DNA of 64,000 bases, from positions 2,418,001 through 2,482,000 of the forward strand of contig OX337237.1 in assembly GCA_946965045.2 (NCBI GenBank), given 5' to 3'. Below are positions 12,601 to 20,924 of this stretch, one piece after another; the first letter of the stretch is position 1, and every line of letters begins with the position of its first letter. Source of the stretch: Epithemia pelagica (lineage: Eukaryota; Bacillariophyta; Bacillariophyceae; Surirellales; Surirellaceae). The position numbers and the translations under genes are program-made. The notes below the pieces were generated by a model. It did no database searches. It was given only the letters and a program-made list of their open reading frames with translations, and was not told where the DNA came from.

Positions 12601-13893
12601 TCCTATATCAACAAGAAGGTGATCTCATGCAGTCAACTTGTGGAATACAATGGACAGGACAACCAGGAACAGGCAACTGAAGATGTTGTTTTCCAATTCA
12701 GAGATATTGTCATACATGAAGGACCTTTGAGCAGTAACAACAACCCTGACTACAAAGGGAGTCGCTGGAATGTACTTGTTGATTGGGAGACTGGGGAGAT
12801 GATCTTTGAGTCTCCAACACCCACCATTACCATTGTCTATGGCAAGAAACATGACCTACTGAATGAACTTGGATGGAAGCATTTCAAGCATTTTGTCAAG
12901 ATCAGTGAATGCCTCATTCAAGCTGCTAAACAGCAGTCAAGAATCAAGCAGCTCAGGTTTTTTGTCAAGTACAAGTTTGGTTACCCACACGTTCCACAGA
13001 CACACAAAGAAGCAATTGTTTTAGACAAGCAACATGGCAAAAACAAGTGGCAAGACACTACCAATTTTGGACCCTCACAGATTCAATCACTCAAGACATT
13101 GAAGGATCATGATCAAGTTCAAGTCCATCTTGGGAAAATGTTAGATGCACAAGAAGAGTATCACAACAAGATTCAAGTCTATCTTGTGAAACATGACGAT
13201 AGATGCAAGGCACTTCTTGTCACGTGTGAACATTTTACCAAAGAACCAGTTGAGGCAATCTGTCCATGTGCTATTTCCTTGTGCAACTTCCATACTACCA
13301 TCTACCTTGGGCCTCTCAATGATATGGATATATGGAGAGCATACATTGGAAATGCATGCAACCTGAAAGCTTTAGCTGGGGAGAAGACCTTGATAGTCGC
13401 AAGACAAGAACTCAAGGAAACATGTCACATCTTGGTTACCTACTACAAGACCTCAAATGGATTTGATTCTTCAGGAGCACATCAACATGACTGTTTATTT
13501 GATGTCTTTCTTGATATGGATTTGTCACCAAGTAAAGCAATTCCCAATGTTTGGATGAAGAAAGCGCCCGGGGAGGAGAGTTCTGAAGGTATCTGCAACA
13601 ACTTTACACTCAAGAATGTTGGATTTATTATCAACTGCCTTGGACGTTTTTATACACCAATCCAGAAGATGTTCTCGGCAAACATTGGAAATTCTCCACA
13701 TGATAGACGATGTCCAAGACCTTCTTCTTCCTCTGGATTGGAAACAATCACAAGAACGACAAAGGAAAATAACAATCCTCACTCGACGAATTGTGGGGAG
13801 TGGCAGAATTCTCACCAACAACTAGGTGGTGGTGGAATCTACAACTCATCGACTGATGCTAGTATTTTATGGCATCCGATGACATTTTCGTAA
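9640..13893 (+). CDS. Copia-2 single ORF: gag and protease followed by vestigial integrase/RT
   Basis: 1,417 codons without a stop, starting at the first ATG. The N-terminal half is a Copia-type gag with long helical segments (for example YSILVRIIQTDQGRAYVREH). A protease-like motif LIDHGANGGLAGADMRIL lies near residue 570. Soon after, two tandem copies of a segment of roughly 45-50 residues containing VDGK(Q)...LDGRA/LGGRA...PSDDDMD follow one another. The region after about residue 850 still aligns by eye with the integrase tail and RT N-terminus of this Copia group (YKGSRWNVLVDWETGE, WKHFKHF, NVWMKKAP). However, the first catalytic Asp region reads WRAYIGNAC, and YVDD and RNase H are absent. 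Translation ends 31 codons inside the 3' LTR. Long openness despite lost catalysis suggests the product may still be used as gag. Confidence 0.8.
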   Translation: MEPTTSTTPEFHPNQSISDQEVFDHITQVLFNFSKKRVDVLTKWMHHHAFDDILSIIEHMADDPEKNMDNMVKYKSGKQMHDLHINTSHQIKLLAYWYRQKSTDIQSIPSKATWMNLTKTEFDLWKINTDFRSGSPITDPVSPMKPPSHSTSPKSFSTTSAASQSQLDLTAFKKGTKRDTMAYETFKDERYYDTFWRTFKTTAKAQGLSHVLDFRYKPPTNDTYATELFQEQQIFLYSILVRIIQTDQGRAYVREHEHDEDARAVLEKLHTLHTKSDLAKREVLRLTNYISNLRLDDTWRGSSRQFLLHFQDKLRLLDNFVDLSDRIPDHTRMTFLMQAVEKVPDLRRVKILDNVVNTKSGAKSLRYQSYFSILMDAAYDHDQVTQSSATGRRRSVKQHEQHETQHDIEGSLQEDDAYQINNTNVQDDNTASPKASLPRDLWFKLPEDAGKVIVEYNKNVQAPTPSPRNVQQHSLDIDPEPDPDPGQDVFDDLDNLTYPQDDSDPATHLIHQAMTSTDLNHPASDLSNVLSNAASKTSKKVSFKQKEHKQKIHMAQYMFSQKSTYTGNQLIDHGANGGLAGADMRILSKTGRNITTVGIDNNELTGLPIVTCAAKFETNDGPIVGIFNEYAYYGKGQSIHAPCQLEHYGLSVDERSVTVDGKQRITTLDGRALPLCIKDGLAYIQYLGVPSDDDMDRSAKVDGKQCITILGGRAIPLHSKNGLSYIHSLGIPSDDDMDTLPQIIFTSPDIWDPGVLDHLHPASLPDSASNWQQVNTDGSMTHHPYDNDNYGEYTDRDVCNLTHLLDLPYDHGPDTPSFSSPLIGDSCSKLYHQDHNMRTEKRYPTVKKMSYVIINVSGHLPLRILNGRPPDFSQPLFFLLCDKVFSCTESYAPYLCPDASSGEESLPNKPNDKQADTVFICSKGEDPSAQMPTIKNCDKIFGQAFPYKPAEGNGEQQQACIIQHVNLEQDAFKQEACIKKYIFCKHNSYINKKVISCSQLVEYNGQDNQEQATEDVVFQFRDIVIHEGPLSSNNNPDYKGSRWNVLVDWETGEMIFESPTPTITIVYGKKHDLLNELGWKHFKHFVKISECLIQAAKQQSRIKQLRFFVKYKFGYPHVPQTHKEAIVLDKQHGKNKWQDTTNFGPSQIQSLKTLKDHDQVQVHLGKMLDAQEEYHNKIQVYLVKHDDRCKALLVTCEHFTKEPVEAICPCAISLCNFHTTIYLGPLNDMDIWRAYIGNACNLKALAGEKTLIVARQELKETCHILVTYYKTSNGFDSSGAHQHDCLFDVFLDMDLSPSKAIPNVWMKKAPGEESSEGICNNFTLKNVGFIINCLGRFYTPIQKMFSANIGNSPHDRRCPRPSSSSGLETITRTTKENNNPHSTNCGEWQNSHQQLGGGGIYNSSTDASILWHPMTFS

Positions 13894-14508
13894 AAGTGAG
13901 AAAAGAATGACGGCATGCTCGCAGACCTTTAAATTCGGCCAAGGCATGCTCGCAATGCACGTGTTATGAGCGACCGATCGGATATTAATTGTGGCCCAAC
14001 ACGTGCGCGCCCAATATTCTCAAGCGCGCGCAATCAATATCCGAGTACGCACCTCCACGACTAAGCCCAACGGCTTAAGTAACCGAAGCACGAATCACGA
14101 TCACGCGAGACCATATCTCTATTCCCACAAATCAAAGAATGCAAACAGCAACGCGCCAAGGAAACTACCTATATCATGACAAAGCAAGAGCTGTTGGCAT
14201 TGGTATATGATATACAAGTGCATATACTTCCAATACACAATATCCATGTCTACTCCAACCATACCAGTCCTGTCAGCGCCATGAATATATCAGTCATGCA
14301 CCCTGACCAGACCTGCACACCCACACACACACCGTAGTCCTAAAGCTCACAATCATTAACATTACCATATCATCACGTCTTCAGTGTCCTGACTATCCCT
14401 ACGATAGAACCCTTGGGTTTCCTTTGTTCTCTGACCCGTGGAGAACCTTGGTATCAGTTGGTAATCGATTGTGGCTCTTCTAGAGCGTGTATTGATGAAT
14501 CTCTACTA
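13801..14508 (+). repeat. 3' LTR of Copia-2
   Basis: 708 bp, same length as the left copy. A difference seen is GTGGCCC against ATGGCCC near 13992. It encodes the last 31 codons of the Copia-2 ORF and is followed by the duplication ACGAA. Confidence 0.92.
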
Positions 14509-14513
14509 ACGAA

Positions 14514-15029
14514 ATAGCAAGCACGAAATTTGCCCAGGACAACCAGAGCGCTATCAAACTAGAGAAAAACGGAAGAGCTTCAGCGGGGAAGCAGTTGCGC
14601 CATGTGGATATCAGATATTTTTTCATAAAAGACCGAATCAAACAAGAAAATATCGACATCCATTACTGCCCAACGGAGGAAATGTTAGCAGATTTTTACA
14701 CAAAACCACTACAAGGGAGTCTTTTCATCAAGTTCAGAGACGTATTACTCGGACACAAGCCCATCGATTCCCTGCAAGGCTCCCCGTGCGACTCCTCGAC
14801 TCATGAGGAGCGTGTTGGAAATAATGACGAAGACAAAAAAATGATTCACGAGTCCTCAGAGCCACCCGGCGACCAAATTGAGACAATGACGAGAACTACT
14901 TATCGAAGCAGTCACGAACAATCACGCGAGCGAGAAAGTAAGCGCGTTACGTTCGCTGACGTGGTAAAATACGGGAAACCAAAGACGAGCGAGGCGAAAA
15001 AGACGAGTGCTCATTCTTTGGAGAGATAA
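14514..15029 (+). pseudogene. Copia-1 pol, 3' part: RNase H C-terminus running into the LTR
   Basis: This continues the frame broken at 8354 (GYE then IASTKFAQDNQSAIKLE). The typical Copia RNase H tail is visible: KQLRHVDIRYFFIKDRI and EEMLADFYTKPLQG. The frame does not stop before the 3' LTR but reads about 215 nt into it, ending at 15029 with a basic, charged tail containing KRVTFADVVKYG. Confidence 0.82.
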
Positions 15030-15108
15030 TCAAGAAAGTAAAGTAAAATTACGTTTTACATCTACGACGATAGCGACGAAGCTGACGGCATCCTTGCATC
15101 GTACAACA
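14813..15108 (+). repeat. 3' LTR of Copia-1
   Basis: 296 bp, TG...CA ends, preceded by the purine-rich GAGGAGCG and followed by target duplication CTTCC (15109-15113). It carries 2 extra bases (GA near 15024) relative to the 5' LTR. Confidence 0.92.
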
Positions 15109-15151
15109 CTTCCTTCCTTCCCAAAGTGTGACACACACACACCAGGCAAGG

Positions 15152-17368
15152 ATGGACGGCCGTCGTCGGCTTGGTTCCACTTCTGGGACGACATCAACAA
15201 GCGACACTCTTTCATTTTGTCACAGTACAAGACGAATTGTCAGTCCAAAATGTTTCTTGGTGGTGATTGTTGTCATGGCGCTTGGCCTGAACTGGCCCTT
15301 GCGTTCCTCCTCTGTGGGTTGGGTTGGTTCCATCCACAACAAGAACAACAACAACGAAAAGATCTACCACTATCACCACTCCTCCAATGAACCCTCCTCC
15401 CAAACGAATACGACCAGCAGCCACAGTCACAGACCCTCATTTGCCCCCCTGGGAAAATTGTCCTGTCCTCCCCTCAGGGGCGTTTCTTTTTCTTCTTCTT
15501 CTTCTGCTGCTTCTGCTGATGAGGCCACGTTTGCACGTGTGGTTCAGGATATGGTATATTGGCGTGACAGTCCAAAGGACGCCACCATTCAGTCGCCCTT
15601 TGCCAACTCGACCCATTTCAAATTCTTGACCATGGAACCAGACGAAGCTGGTTTTAACAACAAACGCATGGCCTTTGAAACGGCCTTTGTCATTGCATTG
15701 GCAACCGGACGCATTCTGGTCTTGCCACCCGACATGGAATTTCCCATGCTCTTGTCGTCGTTGTCGTCCGAAACGGACCCGAGCCAACAAAGCTTGTTTG
15801 GTTTTGCCGATTTTTTTGACTTTGGCAAGGATTGGCCCATTATTTGGACCATGGACCAATTCTTGCACTACACCGTCCAAGGACACGTTTCGCATTTTGA
15901 GACGCGGCAAGTTACATATCCTCCCAATAATGTCACCAATTGGACAGGTGTCGCACATCCCGTGTTTGGCGTTGAGAAACGGTGGCAATGGTTGCGTGAC
16001 ATGGCCTATACGCCCCAATGGACCGAATGTGTCGTGGTGATTCCTCGCAACGACACAGTGCAAGCCTTGGAGGAAGTTCGAGAGTCATTGTGGAAACCCT
16101 TGTTTCAACAACAACAACAAGAAGAGAACAAGGACGACGACGATGACAACCATAACAACAAGGACCACCAACTATCTACAGCATGGGTTCCCAATCCTCT
16201 CAATGCTTCCGCCTTGGTTCGACTGCGCCACATGGTGGCGGATCGAGACCAATTGTGTGTGTACAATCGTGAATTGCACAATCGGGCGACCGTCCTGCAT
16301 TTGCAAGGGACACAAAACTCGGGTCATCGATTGTTAGTGCCCTTTTACGCCTTGGTCTTGGGTGTGGACGCCTCGTACGATGCCTGGATGAAACGAGTGG
16401 TGCGCGATCGACTCCGATATCGCGATGAAATCCAGTGTGCGGCCGCCCGTATCGTTCATGCCCTCCGAACCAAGGCGCGAATCGTCAATCGAGCCTTGTC
16501 GTCGTCGAATGACACGGTCGAACCAAATCCGCAACAGGAGGACGATGATTCCTTTTATACGGTCCACATTCGTCGTGGTGATTTTGCACAGCAATACAAG
16601 GCGGTGGGGTCCATGACAATGGAGGAAATTTTGCAGGATAATCTTTTACAGTGGATACCACCGGGCAAGGTGGTGTACCTGGCAATGGATCCTGCCCTGT
16701 TTGCCGGCCAGGATCAAACGCCAGCCTTTTTGGTCCCCTTGGAACGAGTCTATCGTGTCCACTATTTGCACAATTTTGCCCCGGAACTGGAGACGACGGT
16801 CCCTCTGCAGTGGCAAGGTATGGTGGAACAATTGGTGGCGGCCATGGGTACCGTCTTTGTGGGATGTTATTATTCCACCTTTTCGGCCTACATTACACGA
16901 TTGCGAGGCTATCACTCCCAAGTGCGTCGGGCCCCTCCTGGCTACGAAACGGGTGCCCTCCGGAATACCTATTACTATGCCCCCGCATCCATGGCGTCCG
17001 TCCGAACCCTCTTGCACGACACGAGTGGGGACGACTCTTTCAACAACAACAATGACCAACGAGTGCCATTGTATGCGCGCATGGAGGCTCCCTTTTGGAC
17101 ACGGGAATTTCCTCTCGCCTGGACCAACTTGGATCCGTGGTGGTATCGTGTTGTAGGAATGAATGGGACATGGTTCCTCTTGGACAGAAGAACTGTGAAA
17201 AGTTCCAGGGAAAGCGCGAATGACAGTCGATTCATTGGCATGAGTTTGGATCATATGGTAGAGACGAGCGACCATCCCAAATGGACGGTGGCCAACAGAC
17301 AGACACCGGTTTTGGAAGTGAAAGACAGGACTAATGGTTTCTTATTACTTCCCATTCGGCGCATGTAG
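15152..17368 (+). CDS. Type II membrane O-fucosyltransferase-like glycosyltransferase
   Basis: 738 aa from the first ATG after an upstream GTG-containing open stretch. A single hydrophobic anchor lies at residues about 34-50 (CFLVVIVVMALGLNWPL), followed by a low-complexity Asn/Ser-rich stem, so the catalytic part would be in the Golgi lumen. GDP-fucose protein O-fucosyltransferase family features are FNNKRMAFETAFVIA and GRILVLPP (near 168-193), FYTVHIRRGDF (near 467-477; the Arg of HxRRGD contacts GDP-fucose in the family) and VFVGCYYSTFSAYITRLRG (near 568-588). Several N-x-S/T sites are present. The acceptor is unknown. Its promoter was split from its divergent partner by Copia-1, whose right target duplication ends 38 bp before the ATG. 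Confidence 0.78.
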   Translation: MDGRRRLGSTSGTTSTSDTLSFCHSTRRIVSPKCFLVVIVVMALGLNWPLRSSSVGWVGSIHNKNNNNEKIYHYHHSSNEPSSQTNTTSSHSHRPSFAPLGKLSCPPLRGVSFSSSSSAASADEATFARVVQDMVYWRDSPKDATIQSPFANSTHFKFLTMEPDEAGFNNKRMAFETAFVIALATGRILVLPPDMEFPMLLSSLSSETDPSQQSLFGFADFFDFGKDWPIIWTMDQFLHYTVQGHVSHFETRQVTYPPNNVTNWTGVAHPVFGVEKRWQWLRDMAYTPQWTECVVVIPRNDTVQALEEVRESLWKPLFQQQQQEENKDDDDDNHNNKDHQLSTAWVPNPLNASALVRLRHMVADRDQLCVYNRELHNRATVLHLQGTQNSGHRLLVPFYALVLGVDASYDAWMKRVVRDRLRYRDEIQCAAARIVHALRTKARIVNRALSSSNDTVEPNPQQEDDDSFYTVHIRRGDFAQQYKAVGSMTMEEILQDNLLQWIPPGKVVYLAMDPALFAGQDQTPAFLVPLERVYRVHYLHNFAPELETTVPLQWQGMVEQLVAAMGTVFVGCYYSTFSAYITRLRGYHSQVRRAPPGYETGALRNTYYYAPASMASVRTLLHDTSGDDSFNNNNDQRVPLYARMEAPFWTREFPLAWTNLDPWWYRVVGMNGTWFLLDRRTVKSSRESANDSRFIGMSLDHMVETSDHPKWTVANRQTPVLEVKDRTNGFLLLPIRRM

Positions 17369-17830
17369 GAGCGAGGCAGTGGACGTGTGAGTATTTTCTT
17401 GAAACAACGCTGGAAGCAGCTTTCCGACCGCCGTTGACAAGTGTCTCCATCTCAGCTTTCTTCAGGACGAGTCAAGGAGTGACACAATGGCATATCATCA
17501 TTCAATGGTCGATTTGGTTTCCAGTCAAAATATTATGGATGCAATAGCGGATAGGGTATTATCGTCTTTGTTGCGGAATTCGGAAGTGCTTACTCCGGGA
17601 CTTAAATCTTTTCAAACAGGAATTAAATGTAGCGCGAGCGCAGCCAGATGATGCGCCGGACGGCCTCATCCACTACAAAATACGAATTCTCACTCCATAC
17701 ACTCGCCAACACATGAATTCAGTTTTGATGGACGCGTGATGTTTAGAGCTCACCTTAACCACCATCAACATCTTCAGATAGCCTTGACACCATTATAGAA
17801 CTTTTACAATACTTGCTCCGACGACTAACA
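17369..17830. other. Intergenic region
   Basis: 462 bp between two plus-strand genes, with no coding signal or repeat recognised. It presumably contains the fucosyltransferase-like 3' UTR and the promoter of the FkbM-type gene. Confidence 0.4.
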
Positions 17831-19134
17831 ATGAAACGTCAAAATGATCTAAGCGGCAACAAAACTAATGTTGGCTGGTTTGTTGTCATGGTTTTGATGG
17901 TTGTTGCATGGTGGACGATCTCAAAGTCACTACTGATGATCACCACCGACGAAAAAGCTCTCTTGATCCAAAAGCAAGCAGTGGCTTCAACGCAAGAACC
18001 TGTGGATCATGCAATGGAGAAATCGTCCAAGGATTCAGAGGTGACACTTCCGACCACCGCTGAGACGTTGGGTGTACAAGTCGGTCCGATTTGCCAGAAT
18101 CTTCGAAACATTCGGCGCTCCGGAAACTTTTCTTTGACCAGAAGATTCCTCGCCGACCAAGTCCAGACAACGTCGAACCAACGTATCATCTAAGTGCACA
18201 TTTGTTCGACTCTAAGCTTCATGGGCGTCTTCAAAAAACCAATCTTGCCCTCATCCGTCAACACTATGAGAACCATCGTCGTCCCCAAGATGATGGTGTA
18301 ATGTTTGACGTTGGAGCAAATCGAGGTATCTATACTTATTACGGGGCGACTTTGGGCTGGGAAGTTCATTCATTCGAGATCCAGGAAGAGATTTTCAAAC
18401 AACTCTCACATGCCGCACTCTACAACCCCAAGGCGGTTGCTGATAGAGTTCACTTGTACCCTATTGGTATTTCGAGAAACATCTCTCGATCTGGTCACGA
18501 TGACAAGGATGAAATGGCATACCTTGGCAAAACAAGTGACGCAGCAGAAAAACAGCTTCAAATGACATCAAAACTTGCTTCGAGCACGGAAGATGTTGAC
18601 TCATCGGAAGTGGCAATGTTCAGGGACGCGGGGTTGGGCGATGGGCCAACTTTAGCCATTCCCATGGACTGTTTGCTATGGCACGTGCCAGTGAATTTGG
18701 ATCGGGTCGATTTGGTGAAGATTGATGTTGAGGGCTACGAAATTGCAGCTATTCAGGGAGCGAAGCAGACTTTTTTCCGGCAGGACCATAGTGTCGGCGC
18801 TTTCATTGTAGAAGTCGGGCCCCGGCGATGGGACCGTGCAGGAACTACGCTTTCGGAGGGAATTGACGAACTACGATCCTTGTCCGACCTATTTGAGTAT
18901 TCCTACGTGATGCTGAGAGACTATATGGGTTGCCCAACCAGATTGGCCAATAAACTCGTTCCAAGGAACGACACCAGCCACAAAGACTTTCATGTTGTGG
19001 GGTTCGAGAAAATGTATCGCTTACGAACCGCCGACTGGCAACCCGTGTTAGAGGAAATGCATCGTATCTCAACGGATTGCAACTTTTGGTTCTCCAAATA
19101 TCCGTATGAGAGTGAATCAGGTGTACCTATGTAA
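17831..19134 (+). pseudogene. FkbM-family methyltransferase with N-terminal membrane anchor; frame break near 18100
   Basis: The ATG at 17831 opens a frame with one hydrophobic segment (VGWFVVMVLMVVAWWTI), a signal anchor. That frame stays open to 18193. The methyltransferase domain is in another frame (open from 18064 to 19134): VMFDVGANRGIYTYYG (about 18298-18345, the SAM-binding GxG loop) and VDLVKIDVEGYEIAAI (about 18706-18753), hallmarks of FkbM-type O-methyltransferases, often active on sugars. The frames overlap over 18064-18193, so a 1-nt indel or an unrecognised junction is needed for one protein. I call it a pseudogene cautiously; a sequencing error or tiny intron would make it intact. 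Confidence 0.6.
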
Positions 19135-19265
19135 ACACATAAGCACGCAAACTCGCATTCCCTAGTTCTCTATAATGTATAGAAAGTCTTTAGGTTTGAT
19201 ACATGACAAATTTTCAAGTTCTGGGGAGAAGAACCCGAAAACACCACTGATAGATGATAGCTTCA

Positions 19266-20651
19266 TCATTGCATGTTCCATTTAAAGCCAATTTCATTTA
19301 AGCGGTCGATCTTGCTCTGGAGGAGCTTGGATTTGTTTCGCGTTTTCGGGTCTTGGAATGCCTTATACTCGTGACGAAGATTCGTCACCCAACGCCCCAA
19401 GGTCCCTTCCTTAGTAGGAACAACACAGTGTCCATGCCTCTCTTTATACCGACATAAGTCTTGGAAATGTCGCTCAAAATTTGACTCTCCTCTTCGGTAG
19501 ACTACCCAGGTAAAGCCCAGGCGATCCAGATGATCCACAATGTCATTATTCAAAGATGAGGACGTATAGTGTCCTTCTTTGTTGTATGCTTTCTTCAGTT
19601 TCCTCACTCGCATCACCCTGCGATGAGAAATGCTTGCATCAGAAACGCAATGTATCAAGCACATTTCGAAAAGGAACAAGTCCTCATACACTTACCAGTT
19701 GCCCAGTGGTCCGTAGTTCTGTGGCACGTCGCAGTGACCATTCTCTTTCTTAAAAGCTTCCAACTCGGCAAGCCTTTCGTACGAACTTTCTACTGCACGA
19801 CCAGCCCTCTGCGACGACGACTGCTTAGCCGACGGTATCGCACAAGAGGAAATGCATTCTATGGGCACAGTATTTGCCTCCCCAACCTTCTCCAGCGACG
19901 CGGTACTTGGCGCAGGATATCCCCGAACCGCACCACCTTTTTGGTCAGGGCTGACCGTGGTCTCTTCCTCTTCTTTCCCTTCTTTGTCTTCTTTTTCTTG
20001 ATCAGCCTCATGGGACTCTCCAAGGCCTGACTTGGTGACGATTGTTTCTGTCAAAGGTGGATTGACAAGATGTGGACGGTAGTTTACCATCATTTGGGTC
20101 GATAGGTTTGTGGATTGGGAACACGACGTTTTCTTATTTAGAACAACTGGATTGTCTCCCCCATGTTGTCCACGTGCGTTGTAAGTCGGTTCTACAGTTT
20201 GCCTTTTCGCACTTTGCTGAGAGGCGTCTTGTTTCGTTTTCGCTTTTCTGAAACTGGAGGCCGTGCGTGGATGAAAGAAGCTGGACAAGCTTTGCCGAAT
20301 GTTGAAATCGTTTGCATTTACCGTTGGGATCTTTGGCTTTGATTGTTCTTCCTTGGTTTGGCTTGGAGTCTGGCGGTTCGCCATCTTCATGCTGCTTGTT
20401 CGCGTTGATGCGCACGGCTTTTTGGAGGACACACAAGACGTGAATGGTCCTTCTCGCTTGACGCCTGTGGTCGTCGGTCCTCGTAGTCGGGAATTTGCAC
20501 CCAATGCCATTGTTTTGGTGAGCAGTTTGGACGAAGGGTTGTTGCGTGAGCCCTTGGTTGTGCTCGGCTGTTTGAAACGTCCCTTTGGGTCATCGTCTTT
20601 GTTACTGGACAAACGACATAACACGTTCTTGCTTTTGTCGTCGTTGGTCAT
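19266..20651 (-). CDS. Two-exon protein with two helicase-associated (HA) repeats
   Basis: Exon 1 is 20651-19696 and exon 2 is 19617-19266; the 78-nt intron has GTAAGT and CGCAG ends and a phase-2 split Trp codon. The splice rebuilds the first HA repeat exactly (FKKENGHCDVP, then PLGNW-VMRVRKLKKAY and LDRLGFTW). A second repeat follows (YKERHGHCVVP, GTLGRWVTNLRHEYK, RLNEIGFKW). HA repeats (PF03457 type) occur at the C-termini of some helicases and are greatly expanded as stand-alone proteins in stramenopiles. No helicase motor motif is present. The N-terminal 250 residues are Lys/Ser/Thr-rich and look disordered. The product is 435 aa. A nucleic-acid-binding role is inferred from the fold only. 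Confidence 0.8.
19618..19695 (-). other. GT-AG intron, 78 nt
   Basis: On the minus strand the donor is TG|GTAAGTG and the acceptor CGCAG|GGTG. The length and phase 2 restore one continuous HA repeat across the junction. Confidence 0.8.
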
Positions 20652-20921
20652 GCTTGTTTTCGGAGTGGATACCGGCTCTCATGCGCGAGTCCTTCATCGT
20701 GATCAGTTCTTGCGTCGGGGTGTCGTTCGGGAGGCACTCGTGGCGAAAAGTCGTTGGTCGGTTATGCGCGTTTGTGTGTTCGCCATACGCGGAGGGACGT
20801 CCAGTCGCGGAAATTTATGGCGCGCGTCGGCTTGCCTTCAATTTTCAGTCGCTGATTCTCGCTGGGAAAAGATCGCGCGCATCCTTCATGGGCAAGATTC
20901 TCTGGATGTTCTGCGTTGCTC
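20652..20921. other. Upstream region of the HA-repeat gene
   Basis: 270 bp between the HA gene start and the TAA target duplication of the Harbinger element (20922-20924). No separate gene is seen. It probably contains the HA gene promoter, so the transposon landed just upstream of it. Confidence 0.35.
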
Positions 20922-20924
20922 TAA

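Larger units (their letters stand above)
8355..14508 (+). mobile_element. Copia-2: nested LTR element with vestigial pol
   Basis: Two 708-bp direct repeats (8355-9062 and 13801-14508) of equal length, with a single substitution noticed, are flanked by ACGAA (8350-8354 and 14509-14513) inside the RNase H of Copia-1. The ends are TGGCAG...CTACTA, so the 3' end is TA rather than CA. A purine run (GTGGGGAG, 13793-13800) before the right LTR fits a polypurine tract. The internal region holds a repeated leader (9426-9549) and one 1,417-codon open frame. Functional integrase, the RT YVDD box and RNase H are missing, so mobility must depend on enzymes supplied in trans. Confidence 0.92.
2618..15108 (+). 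mobile_element. Copia-1: Ty1/copia LTR retrotransposon interrupted by Copia-2
   Basis: The LTRs (2618-2911 and 14813-15108) begin TGTTGG, end ACAACA, and are flanked by the perfect 5-bp duplication CTTCC (2613-2617 and 15109-15113). Domain order is an upstream basic ORF, gag with a CCHC knuckle, protease, integrase, reverse transcriptase and RNase H, which is the Copia order. The LTRs differ by two substitutions and a 2-bp GA insertion in what I could compare, so the insertion is fairly recent. Damage consists of an in-frame TAG at 7380-7382 and the Copia-2 insertion after 8354. Removing Copia-2 and one copy of its duplication restores an unbroken RNase H frame. Confidence 0.93.
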
